A stretch of 11,127 bases of DNA from an uncultured Collinsella sp. (GCA_958447445.1 CAUDAE010000060.1:1-11127); one strand, 5' to 3'. Counted from the stretch's first letter, positions 1-7,368 are shown. The notes: generated by a model not told the origin, from the letters alone. Numbers and translations: made by a program.

Positions 1-2098
1 AAGACTGTTCAGTATCGCTTTTCTTTCTTTGGCGCCGATTTCTCCGGTTAAGAGTATGGGCTCGTGTCTGCGATCATTAAGCAACCTGAACAGTTCCTCA
101 GCATGCTTTTTCCTTTTGGATAGTATGAGCGGATGTCGACCGTTTGACGCTGCTTCGAGGGCGTCATCGACAATCAATTCGTTTCTTGCCGCATGTGCAC
201 ACAGCATATCGAGAATCTGATTGAAGCTTGCATCCGGCTCGTAGGCGGATAGCCGAATGCCGGTAAACCTCGGTCGAACGATGCGCTGGATGCCCTGCTG
301 AATTGCCGGCGTTTTTGGATCGATGACATAGCGAAGCGGGCCGCAGAGCATCGAGAGCGCCCGCGAGCTCGAGCTGTGGCGCGGCAGCATGGTGGCATTC
401 GTCGCAGATAATGAGGCCGTAATTACGAACAAGGTTCTTAACTATCGGCTCCCCGGTTTGGGAGTCTTTGCCAGATAGCGACTGAAAGGAAGCGACGTCG
501 ATAAGGCCGCTGACGGCGGTTTTGCCCCCTCCGATTTGTCCAATAAGGGGAGGTTGCTTTTTGCTGATTCGTCCTTTTGGCGTTCGGACCGGCTCTCTGG
601 TGTCCGTAATGTCGAGAAATCGTTCGAGCTGCGATTTCCATTGGGCTATGAGCGCGGTCTTTGGAACAATGACGAGCGCCGGAAGACCAACGGCGGCAAT
701 AAGATAAGCTCCGATGACGGTTTTACCGAAGCCCGTTGGCGCAGACATGATTCCGTCTTCGTATTCAAGCATCTGGTCGGCGGCAATTTGCTGTTCGGGA
801 TGAAGGGTCCCTTTGAATGCCATCTCAATTGGATTGCCTGTGCTACGTTCGTCTGAATAATGGGCAGTAACGTGGGCTTCTTGAATCAGCTGCTCAAGTT
901 GGGCTTTGCAGCCTCTGGGAATCGCGACGCGGCCATCTCTAAGTTCGCTGAGGTCTATGAGTCGCGGTTTGCCGAATACTGATTGATGCATAGATTGCGC
1001 ACGGAAGAACTCCGGGTTGGCAAATGTCGCAAGCCTGCGGATTTCCATTTGAGCTGCCGGGCTCAGAGACTTTTCGGGGATGTAGAGCATATCGGCTTGT
1101 GTGACGAGCAGGTTCGAGGGGAAGTCTCGTGGCGTGAGCGGGAGCCGCTTTCGTGGCTTTTGGACATTGCGCCTGGTTTTGTTTGTCGCTGCAGCTGTTG
1201 CTATTCCAAGCGGTTTGTTTTTGGTGTCCTCGATCAGACGATCCACCGTCGCACGCGAGATTAGTTGGATTTGCGAAAGGTAAAGCCATTGGTCGGGAAA
1301 GGGCTCGAATCGTTCGTCAACAAATACGCTGTTTCCTTCCCGCTGCGCTTTTCCCTGAAACGGCAGCGCAATGAGATTTCCAAAGCCGCCTTCAGGAATG
1401 GTGGACTGCGCGGGTATCATTCGGTCAAAGGCTTCGAAGGTGATTGTCTTGTTGAGTGCCGCTGCTTCGGCGATAAGGCACGCGTGTGCGCAAAAATTCC
1501 TGAGCGAGGCTGTAGCGCTGAAAATGAATTTCCAATCTGCTTTGTCAAAATCAATGACAAGGACATTTGTGTTGCAGTCTTTGTCGAGAACATATTGACC
1601 TATGACGTCCCGGAGCCTGTCGTCGCTGCCTTTGAAATGGGCGATAATGGCGGCATCGTTCAGCTCAAGGAATGTGCGGCTGCGACATTCAGCGCATTTA
1701 ATTCTGTGATGGTTTGCTTTGGGGCAAATGCCTGGCTTCCACTCATTTGCGCAGGCGGGTGTATAGCCGATGCCCCCGTCTTTTTTGCGATACCCGTGAG
1801 CGTGCACATCTTTGCGGCCGGTAAAAAGATTGCGAAAGAGCTCGAGTTTGTCGCGCGCTGGGCTCGCGCTGGTAACGATGCCCTCGGTCTGTGCACGTTC
1901 GCCGAAAGATTTGCCGGCTTTGTCCCATTCTTCGAGTGTTGCGTAACGGATGTCTGGACCGTTGCTACAGATTACGATCTGCTTACGCGGATCTGAAGCG
2001 TGGACAACCGTTTTATTGAGTTTGAATAAGGCGTTCCCGAAAAGGGCGTATTGATGCACGGCGTTGCTCATTTGAATGCCATTCTTGTCAGCGTTCAT
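1..2098 (-). pseudogene. TOTE-type primase-helicase (AEP primase + SF2 helicase), frameshifted, 3' end beyond window
   Basis: Reading from 2098 leftward, residues ~85-280 match the archaeo-eukaryotic primase domain of TOTE conflict systems: a start like LFxGRKDVHA, a four-cysteine cluster (C116, C125, C135, C138), the catalytic VIDFD (183-185) and the block GGFGNLIALPFQ (237-248) followed by GNSVFVDE. The SGNGxHxW-type motif expected about 30 residues after DFD is absent: DWK (188-190) runs directly into FIFSATASLRNF, which resembles the segment just after that motif. A superfamily 2 helicase follows, with Walker A APTGFGKT (453-460) and DECHH (566-570). After QLEL (~residue 578, near 352-370) the frame is lost. 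The continuation (LCGPLRYVIDPKTP and onward) is open in another frame from ~354 to base 1, and the SAT motif III region is missing between the two. The start has no clear Shine-Dalgarno; ATG at 2071 is an alternative. Such proteins are predicted to act against mobile elements, but this copy is probably inactive. Family call fairly sure; the size of each deletion is inferred. Confidence 0.8.
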
Positions 2099-2517
2099 TG
2101 GGATGAGGGTACGTCATTTCAGCTTTATGAGATATGCGACTTCGATTTTGGTTCGGTAATAGTGGGGTACCGATCCGTGAGTGGCAATTAGCCGGTGCCA
2201 AAACGTGCGGCGGCTGTTGTTAAAGGTGTTTTGGCGGCTATGGGGCGTGTTGGCGGCGTGGGGAGGGGTCCTCGAATGACTCCGTGGTCAAATAACGTCA
2301 AATATGAGTACTGTTGTTAATGTAGTCTCATAACATTTGGTAAGAATAGAATACCAATTCCACGTTATTCTATATATCTAACCCACTAAACACGGAATTT
2401 TGAGCCTTGGCAAGACGTGGAATTGATCGAAATGATCAATTCCGGCGAGATTTTGCTGCTACTAATTTGGTGGCGGTACTCATATTTGCCATTTTTTGTC
2501 CAGTGGGTACCGCGAGG
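2099..2517. other. AT-rich intergenic junction region without a gene
   Basis: No convincing gene lies here. Bases 2281-2500 are clearly more AT-rich than the flanks. An 8-bp inverted repeat GCCAAAAC/GTTTTGGC lies at 2197-2204 and 2228-2235, and a cluster of AATTCC/GGAATT half-sites at 2355-2443 is listed separately. I see no confident promoter for the helicase gene. An open frame begins at ATG 2407 and reads into the LOG remnant, but it has no ribosome binding site, and its first ~37 codons resemble nothing I recognise. Confidence 0.6.
2355..2443. repeat. Nested inverted repeats built on AATTCC half-sites
   Basis: CAATTCCACGT (2355-2365) is a perfect 11-bp inverted repeat of ACGTGGAATTG (2415-2425). 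The right arm overlaps a second perfect 10-bp hairpin, GGAATTGATC (2419-2428) with GATCAATTCC (2434-2443) around a 5-base loop. A further GGAATT lies at 2394-2399. Because 2415-2425 can pair with either partner, the two structures exclude each other. The location between the foreign-looking helicase gene and the LOG remnant suggests a recombination or operator site, which is an inference. Confidence 0.6.
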
Positions 2518-2646
2518 GGCCTGTTCGACTGGCTCAACGGCCCGGTGATGGATGCCGGCATGATCAGCCCACTCGATCCAGACCTTGTCCACATCACCGA
2601 CGACCTCAACGAAGCCGTCGACATCGCCCTGAGCGGGCTGATGTAG
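2518..2646 (+). pseudogene. 3' remnant of a LOG-family (TIGR00730-like) phosphoribohydrolase gene
   Basis: The last ~42 codons read GLFDWLNGPVMDAGMISP, then DLVHITDDLNEAVDIALSGLM and a stop. This has the layout of the C-terminus of LOG-family Rossmann proteins: a G-[YF]-[YF]-D-x-L helix, an AGMI/EGF-type turn, then an LLHV-x-DDPEEAL-type strand and helix. The family hydrolyses nucleoside monophosphates such as cytokinin ribotides. The nucleotide-binding core, including the GGxGTxxE motif, is absent: upstream bases are AT-rich and unrelated, so only the tail survives. A strong hairpin 11 bases after the stop could have been its terminator. The match rests on a short segment, so it could be a coincidental open tail. 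Confidence 0.5.
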
Positions 2647-2657
2647 GGTAGGTAAAA

Positions 2658-2718
2658 TGGGACGGGGCTAAAAGACTGGTCTGAAACGTTTGATACCAGT
2701 CTTTTTAGCCCCGTCCCA
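2658..2718. repeat. Long near-perfect palindrome, also a possible bidirectional terminator
   Basis: The left arm 2658-2680 (TGGGACGGGGCTAAAA then GACTGGT) pairs with 2695-2718 with a single bulged base, around a 14-base loop that itself contains AAACGTTT. A hairpin this long is unusual for a plain terminator. The A/T run lies inside the stem (CTTTTTAG at 2701-2708), not after it. It sits between the end of the LOG remnant and the convergent degV-family gene. It may be a REP-like element reused as a transcription stop. Confidence 0.75.
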
Positions 2719-2733
2719 AATTAACTGCTTCTA

Positions 2734-2800
2734 AGTTGCGGTGGAATAGGGATTGATTGGCGGCTAATAAGCCAAAAACAGTCCCTATTCCACCGCAACT
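2734..2800. repeat. Second palindrome: perfect 19-bp arms
   Basis: AGTTGCGGTGGAATAGGGA (2734-2752) is repeated exactly in inverse at 2782-2800. The 29-base interior can form its own small hairpin (GGCT/AGCC, 2762-2773). It lies 13 bases beyond the stop codon of the degV-family gene and 15 bases from the previous palindrome, whose sequence is different. There is no T-tract after the stem in either direction, so a standard intrinsic terminator is not a good description. Confidence 0.75.
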
Positions 2801-2813
2801 GATGTGGGCGTCC

Positions 2814-3674
2814 CTAGTGAGTTGGCTGGTAGCGGGGGCAGTAGCTGATGGCGATGGCGTCGACGCCTACGTGGGTGGCGATGGTGCAGCCGATGGGGCC
2901 GGTGCCGGCGTCTACGTAATCCTGACCCGCGAGTGCCTCGTTGACAAGCTCCTGCTCCTCGGCGGCGCCGGTCGTGAGCACGCGCACGCTGGAGCCCGGA
3001 TACTCGGCCAAAAATGCGAGGCAATCGGCCATGGTGTTGGTAACGATGCGCTTGGCACCGCGGCCCTTTTTTATGGCCTTGATCTCGCCCGATTTCCACT
3101 CCGGCGAAACGGCCAGGCGAATGTTGAGCATTTGCGTGAGCTGGCCGGCGAGCTTGGGCGCGCGGCCGTTCTTAACGAGATTCTCGAGCGTGCGGGGAAT
3201 CAGCAGCAGGTGGGCGTCGGGCAGCGTCGCGCGGATCTGCGCCTCGGTCTCGTCCAGGCTGCGGCCGTCCTCGCGCATGGCCAGCGCGTACTCCACCAGC
3301 AGGCCCTCGGCGCCCGAGCCGGTGCGCGAGTCGATGCAGCGCACGTCGAGCTCGTGCGTTTCGGCCGTCAGGCTGGCGTTGGCATAGCAGGCGGACCACT
3401 CGCTGCACAGCGAGATAAAGATGGCGCTATCGTGGCCGTCGGCGCGCACGCGGTCAAAGAGTTCCTTGAACTCGCCGGCACTCGGCTGCGAGGTGTGCGG
3501 CAGCTGCTCGGAGCCGGCCATGCGGGCGACGTACTCTTGGGCGGTAATCTGCACCTGGTCGAGCAGGTCCTCGCCCTCGATAATCACATGCAGCGGAATC
3601 ACGTAAATGCCGAGCTCTTGGGCGCGGGCGGGGGAGATGTCCGACGTGGAGTCGGTTATGATGGCAAAAGACAT
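2814..3674 (-). CDS. DegV family protein (fatty-acid-binding, FakB-like)
   Basis: A 286-residue protein, the usual length for DegV proteins, which bind a fatty acid and in Firmicutes hand it to the kinase FakA. Visible landmarks are the N-terminal AIITDSTSD, TSQPSAGEF (61-69), FISLCSEWSACYANA (86-100), which replaces the family's SSxxSGTYxSA, CIDSRTGSGAEG (113-124), and the C-terminal lobe starting RTLENLVKNGR (161-171) followed by LNIRLAVSPEWKSGEI. ATG 3674 is chosen because AAAGGTG lies 6 bases upstream and the domain starts at once; an in-frame start further out would add an arginine-rich tail coded from the promoter region. It is transcribed divergently from the HAD gene. No fakA is visible in the window, so the lipid partner is unknown. 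Family assignment firm, ligand inferred. Confidence 0.9.
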   Translation of the reverse strand: MSFAIITDSTSDISPARAQELGIYVIPLHVIIEGEDLLDQVQITAQEYVARMAGSEQLPHTSQPSAGEFKELFDRVRADGHDSAIFISLCSEWSACYANASLTAETHELDVRCIDSRTGSGAEGLLVEYALAMREDGRSLDETEAQIRATLPDAHLLLIPRTLENLVKNGRAPKLAGQLTQMLNIRLAVSPEWKSGEIKAIKKGRGAKRIVTNTMADCLAFLAEYPGSSVRVLTTGAAEEQELVNEALAGQDYVDAGTGPIGCTIATHVGVDAIAISYCPRYQPTH

Positions 3675-3730
3675 AATTGCACCTTTCGTTGGGGCGCGAC
3701 GGCGCCGCCTTCTGAGAGCAAAGTGCGACA

Positions 3731-3781
3731 AGTATAGTGGAGTCGTTCCACATTTCTAGGTTCAATTGTTGAATAGTCAAC
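3731..3781. promoter_or_regulatory. Divergent control region with dyads and a -10-like TATACT
   Basis: On the minus strand TATACT (3736-3731) is a good -10 for the degV-family gene, though no matching -35 stands out. Directly behind it is the dyad GTGGA-5-TCCAC (3737-3751). Further along, overlapping dyads TTCAA-3-TTGAA (3761-3773) and GTTGA-4-TCAAC (3768-3781) share bases. The region between the divergent genes is otherwise short. The dyads may bind a repressor or activator, which cannot be named. Confidence 0.4.
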
Positions 3782-3830
3782 AGTTTGAAGTGTCGGTGTG
3801 GAAATCGTCAACTGGGGAAGAGGGATGCCG

Positions 3831-4493
3831 ATGGAGGCGCTGGAGATATGCAAGCGGCCGGTCGTGCTGTTTGATTTTGATGGCACGGTGGCCGATACGG
3901 GTCGGGCGGTGATGACCTCGACGCGCAAGACGCTGGCTGCACGCGGGTTTTCGGAGGCGCAGATGGGTGACCTGCGTCGCATGATCGGGCCGCCCCTGTG
4001 GAAGAGTTTTCACGACTTTTATGGCTTCTCCCGCGAGGAGTCGCTTGTGGTGGCCGACGAGTACCGCGCCTTTTTTGACGAGCTGGGACCGGAGGAGTAT
4101 CCCGTGTTCGACGGGATCCCCGAGCTGCTGGATGGGTTGGTCGCCCAGGGCAAGCGCTTGGCCGTGGCGACGTCGCGCATGGAGGCAAAGTGCATTGACA
4201 TGGTGGGCGAGCTGGGGCTTTCGCAGTTTGAGGCGGTGGTCGGCATGAATCCGTCGCAGGGGCGCGAGACCAAGGCCGATTCGGTTCGCGATGCCCTGGC
4301 GGCGCTCGGCGCGACGGCGGGCGATGCCGTGATGATCGGCGATCGCTTTAACGACGTCGAGGGCGCGCACGCGATGAGCGTGCCGTGCATCGGCATTTAT
4401 TCGGGTGCGGCGGCGCCGGGGGAGCACGAGGCAGCGGGCACCGATGCGGTGGTGCACTCGGTGGCCGAGCTTGCTAAACTTTTCGCTATCTAA
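3831..4493 (+). CDS. HAD-family hydrolase, phosphoglycolate phosphatase type
   Basis: A 220-residue haloacid dehalogenase-like phosphatase. Motif I DFDGTV is at 15-20 with the nucleophile D15 and acid D17, motif II VATS at 112-115, the motif III lysine in GRETKAD (~148), and motif IV IGDRFNDVEGA at 169-179. The cap segment IGPPLWKSFHDFYGF (52-66) is typical of the PGP/Gph subgroup, which hydrolyses small phosphoesters such as phosphoglycolate or pyrophosphate. ATG 3831 is preferred because GGGGAAGAGGG ends 6 bases before it; ATG 3825 and GTG 3798 are in frame but poorly spaced. The M20 gene follows 55 bases later on the same strand and is probably cotranscribed. All catalytic residues are present. 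The true substrate is not readable from sequence. Confidence 0.9.
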   Translation: MEALEICKRPVVLFDFDGTVADTGRAVMTSTRKTLAARGFSEAQMGDLRRMIGPPLWKSFHDFYGFSREESLVVADEYRAFFDELGPEEYPVFDGIPELLDGLVAQGKRLAVATSRMEAKCIDMVGELGLSQFEAVVGMNPSQGRETKADSVRDALAALGATAGDAVMIGDRFNDVEGAHAMSVPCIGIYSGAAAPGEHEAAGTDAVVHSVAELAKLFAI

Positions 4494-4548
4494 TAGACGT
4501 AATGTGAGGGGCGGGCGTACCCGTCGCTCATTGGTAAGGAGGTCGTCC

Positions 4549-5968
4549 ATGAATCAGGTGGAGCAGAGCGTTACCGAGTATGTCGACGAGGTCTGGGAAG
4601 ATGTCGTTGCCGATATCGAACAGCTGGTGAGCTATCCGTCCGTGGCCGTTGCTGCCAATGCGGAGCTCGGTGCGCCGTTTGGCCGCCCGGTCCGTGATGC
4701 GCTCGATTGCGCGCTCGGCATTGCGCAAAAGCTCGGCTATCAGACGAGCGACGACGAGGGCTATGTGGGAATCGCCGATATCCCGGGTCGCGGCGACAAG
4801 CAGCTCGCGACCATCTGCCACGTGGACGTGGTGCCCGCCGGCCCCGGCTGGAACACCGACCCGTTTGCGATGGAGCGTCGCGAGGGCTGGCTGCTCGGCC
4901 GTGGCGTGATCGACGACAAGGGTCCGGCCGTGCTGTCGCTCTACGCCGGCGCCTACCTGCTCAAGCACGGCATTGTTCCGCGCTACACCTTCCGCGCGCT
5001 GCTGGGCTGCGATGAGGAAGTGGGCATGTCCGACGTTCACCATTATCTGGAGAACAACGCAGACCCCGACTTTTTGTTTACGCCCGATGCCGAGTTCCCG
5101 GTCTGCAATGCTGAGAAGGGCCAGTTTGGGGCGACGTTCGTGAGCCCCAAGATCGACGGCGGGCGCATTGTGTCCTGGAGCGGTGCCGAGGCGAGCAACG
5201 CCATTCCGTCGCAGTCTATCTGCGAGCTCGCGATTGCCGCCGATGAGCTGCCGGCGCCGGTCGAGAACGCCGACCGCCTTGAGATCACGACACTCGATAA
5301 CGGGCATGCGCAGATTTTCGCCCACGGTATTGGCGGTCACGCTTCGATGCCTGAGGGCACCATCAACGCCGTATCTGCGCGAGGCCGAGGACGCGTTTGG
5401 TGCACGCGACGAGCGCCTGCTGACGCCTGCCGAGCACGAGTTCGTCAAGTTCCTGGCCTTTGTGCATGCGGATGCCTATGGTCGCGGCCTGGGTATCGAC
5501 GCGACGAGCCCAGCGTTTGGCCCGCTTACCTGCAACGCTGGCGTCATCCGTGTGGCGGATGGCCATATCGAGCAGGTCATCGACGTGCGCTTCCCCGACA
5601 GCACGAGTGCCGATACCATCCGCGAGCAGCTCGAGCCGCTCGTGGGCCGTTTTGGCGTGACGTGCCGTGTGGGTCGTGCGAAGGTGCCGTTCTCGGTGTC
5701 TGCCGACGATCCGGCCGTGAAGGCGCTTATCGATACCTATAACGAGTTCACCGGCAAGCATGCCGAGCCCTTTGCCATGGGCGGCGGCACGTACGCGCGC
5801 AACTTTGCCCGCGCCGTCTCGTTTGGCCCCGAGGAGACCGGCCTGGAGCTGCCCGCATGGGGCGGCCAGATGCACGGCCCCAACGAGTGCGCCAACGAGG
5901 AACAGCTCAAGCAGGCGCTCAAGATTTACATCGTGGCGATCCTGCGCCTCAACGAACTTGAGCTGTAG
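4549..5968 (+). pseudogene. M20 family metallopeptidase (PepV-like dipeptidase), frameshifted
   Basis: ATG 4549 follows a strong TAAGGAGGTC site. The first 274 codons hold nearly all of the zinc-peptidase centre: HVD (H91, D93), GVIDDKGP (bridging D122), CDEEVG (general base E156, ligand E157), TPDAEF (ligand D180) and GHASMPEGTINA (H264). At 5370-5372 the frame breaks. The family continues in another frame from YLREAEDAF, through AEPFAMGGGTYARNF, to the last metal ligand in QMHGPNECANEE and a stop at 5968. The missing piece matches the expected IGxxxx between NA and YL, so a deletion of about 17 bases (3n+2) is likely. Without the lesion the protein would be ~478 residues, close to PepV. PepV-type enzymes cleave dipeptides in the cytoplasm. 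It lies downstream of the HAD gene and ends at a terminator. True pseudogene or sequence error: undecided. Confidence 0.85.
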
Positions 5969-6069
5969 GGCTTCCCCAGGCACCCGACCTTGCCCCTCAA
6001 ACCGTCGCTTGCGTACCAAAGTACGCGGCGCTCCTCTTTCGGGGCAATCTCGGGCACCTGGGAAACCCC
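5968..6069. repeat. 102-base imperfect palindrome beginning at the M20 stop codon
   Basis: The outer arms 5968-5996 and 6041-6069 pair at 23 of 29 positions (left arm contains TTCCCCAGG and TTGCCCC; right arm GGGGCAA and CCTGGGAAA). The interior has a second perfect hairpin, GCGTAC-CAAA-GTACGC (6011-6026). The element starts on the last base of the stop codon and precedes a separate intrinsic terminator. Its size and two-tier fold suggest a dispersed palindromic element or a structured 3' RNA, not a simple terminator. Confidence 0.65.
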
Positions 6070-6101
6070 TATATCCTGCTTGGATACAAACTTGCATTAC
6101 G

Positions 6102-6129
6102 AGCCCGGTGCTTCGGCCCGGGCTTTTTC
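6102..6129 (+). terminator. Intrinsic terminator of the HAD-M20 unit
   Basis: AGCCCGG (6102-6108) pairs with CCGGGCT (6118-6124), and the stem can be extended by GC/GC around a TTCG tetraloop with one bulged T. It is followed by a T-run at 6124-6128. This is a textbook rho-independent terminator, 134 bases after the M20 stop. Confidence 0.85.
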
Positions 6130-6140
6130 TGTTGCGGTGG

Positions 6141-6200
6141 GGTAGTCGTTGGGGACGTTCTTAAATGACTAGTCAAACAAGACTGTCTCCAATGACTACC
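6141..6200. repeat. 60-base palindromic element with central TGACTAGTCA
   Basis: GGTAGTCGTTGGGGAC (6141-6156) pairs with GTCTCCAATGACTACC (6185-6200) with two G-T wobbles, and the arms extend inward through GTTCTT/AAGACT to 6162 and 6179. The loop contains the perfect 10-base palindrome TGACTAGTCA (6166-6175). It lies between the upstream terminator and the pst control region. It carries no coding sequence. Confidence 0.7.
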
Positions 6201-6238
6201 TTCCTCTGGCGTAAAAGGCGCGCCACGCTAAATTCCGG

Positions 6239-6255
6239 GTTTGTTATTCGTTTGT
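6239..6255 (+). promoter_or_regulatory. Candidate Pho box (two GTTTGT repeats, 11-base period)
   Basis: GTTTGT occurs at 6239-6244 and again at 6250-6255, exactly 11 bases apart in a short AT-rich patch. Response regulators of the PhoB/PhoP family bind direct repeats with this period upstream of pst genes. The site is about 147 bases upstream of the pstS start. I see no confident -10 element at the right distance, and only two repeat units are present, so this is a candidate. Confidence 0.4.
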
Positions 6256-6317
6256 AAAGGCCGTGCTGCGCTTGCGGTAAGGGTCTATCAGATGCCCGTA
6301 AAAAACCGCAGTTGGCG

Positions 6318-6376
6318 CGGGCACTGCCCGATCGAGGCCGTATCTTTCCAAACAGCAAAGCGGGCAGGGTGCCCGC
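6318..6376 (+). promoter_or_regulatory. Two GC-rich hairpins in the pstS leader
   Basis: CGGGC-act-GCCCG (6318-6330) and GCGGGCA-ggg-TGCCCGC (6360-6376) are short perfect stems. The second ends 14 bases before the AAAGGAAG ribosome site of pstS. Neither has a following T-tract. They might shape leader translation or RNA stability, but no known riboswitch is recognised. Confidence 0.35.
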
Positions 6377-6401
6377 GAATCGCATGTATGAAAGGAAGAT
6401 C

Positions 6402-7343
6402 ATGCTCGATCAGGCTTATTCTCGTCGTCAGTTCCTCGGCCTCGCTGGTGGTCTTGCCAGCATCGTCGGTCTCGGTCTCGTTGGGTGCGGCGGCTCCGGC
6501 GCATCCGATGCCGCCGACAAGGGCAGCGCCGCTGCCGCTGCCGAGTCTGTCTCCGGCGAGGTGACCTACGACGGCGCCTCTTCGTTCCAGGCTCTCGTCG
6601 AGGCTGCTGCTGAGAAGTTCATGGATGCCAACCCCGACGTTTCCATCTCCGGTTCGGGCAACGGTTCGGGCAAGGGCCTGACCGCTGTCGCCGCCGGCAC
6701 CGTCACCATCGGTAACTCCGACGTCTTCGCCGAGACCAAGCTCGAGGCCGACCAGGTCAAGAACCTCGTCGATCACGAGGTCGCCGTCGTGGGCATGGGC
6801 CCCGTCGTCTCCAAGAACGTGACGGTCGACGATCTGTCCCTCGAGCAGCTCAAGGGCATCTTCTCTGGCCAGATCACCAACTGGAAGGAGGTCGGCGGCG
6901 ACGACGCCACCATCGTCGTCCTCAACCGCAAGGCCGGCTCCGGTACCCGCGCCACCTTCGAGGCCGCCGTCTTTGGCGACGAGGCCGTCGACTTTAAGGG
7001 CGACGCCGAGCTCGACAAGTCCGGCGACGTCCAGACCCAGATGGCCAGTACCGACAACGCCATCTCCTACCTGGACTTCTCGCACTTCGACGACTCCAAG
7101 TTCAACGCCGTCAAGGTCGAGGGCGTCGAGCCCAAGAGCAAGAACGTCACCGACGACTCCTTCAAGATCTGGGCTACCGAGCACATGTACTGCGCCAAGG
7201 ACGCAGACGAGGCCACCAAGGCCTTCCTTGAGTTCATGCTCTCCGACGACGTCCAGGGCAAGCTCGTCGAGGAGCAGGGCTTCATCCCCGTCTCTGCCAT
7301 GAAGGTCGTCAAGGACGCCAGCGGTAAGGTCTCCGCTAAATAG
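6402..7343 (+). CDS. pstS: Phosphate ABC transporter substrate-binding lipoprotein PstS
   Basis: A 313-residue extracytoplasmic phosphate receptor that delivers phosphate to PstC/PstA. The N-terminus combines a twin-arginine motif SRRQFLG (7-13), a hydrophobic stretch and a lipobox LVGC (26-29), predicting Tat export and lipid anchoring at C29. A low-complexity Ala/Ser/Gly linker follows. The phosphate-binding fold shows ASSFQALVEAAAEKF, then GSGNGSGKGLTAVAAGTVTIGNSD, the conserved region KNVTVDDLSLEQLKGIFSG with ITNWKEVGG, and RKAGSGTRATFEAAVFG, whose SGTR lies in the ligand cleft. ATG 6402 is chosen for the AAAGGAAG site (6391-6398) and the immediate signal peptide; ATG 6384 in the same frame lacks a good site. 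First gene of the pst operon, 25 bases before pstC. Likely induced by phosphate starvation. Confidence 0.95.
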   Translation: MLDQAYSRRQFLGLAGGLASIVGLGLVGCGGSGASDAADKGSAAAAAESVSGEVTYDGASSFQALVEAAAEKFMDANPDVSISGSGNGSGKGLTAVAAGTVTIGNSDVFAETKLEADQVKNLVDHEVAVVGMGPVVSKNVTVDDLSLEQLKGIFSGQITNWKEVGGDDATIVVLNRKAGSGTRATFEAAVFGDEAVDFKGDAELDKSGDVQTQMASTDNAISYLDFSHFDDSKFNAVKVEGVEPKSKNVTDDSFKIWATEHMYCAKDADEATKAFLEFMLSDDVQGKLVEEQGFIPVSAMKVVKDASGKVSAK

Positions 7344-7368
7344 GTAATCGCCCCCGGAAAGGTTTGCA

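Noticed and set aside
1265..1996. 243-codon open frame on the plus strand opposite the helicase gene
   Set aside because: It lies wholly antisense to the recognisable primase domain, has no ribosome site and no family resemblance.
2658..2800. Terminal inverted repeats of an insertion sequence
   Set aside because: Each palindrome is self-contained with a short loop, their arms do not match each other, and no transposase lies between or beside them.
2757..3737. 326-codon plus-strand frame opposite the DegV gene
   Set aside because: Shadow of the DegV frame, and it starts inside a palindrome.
5365..5375. Two separate genes instead of one broken M20 gene
   Set aside because: The second part begins mid-domain, has no ribosome site and continues the same family alignment.
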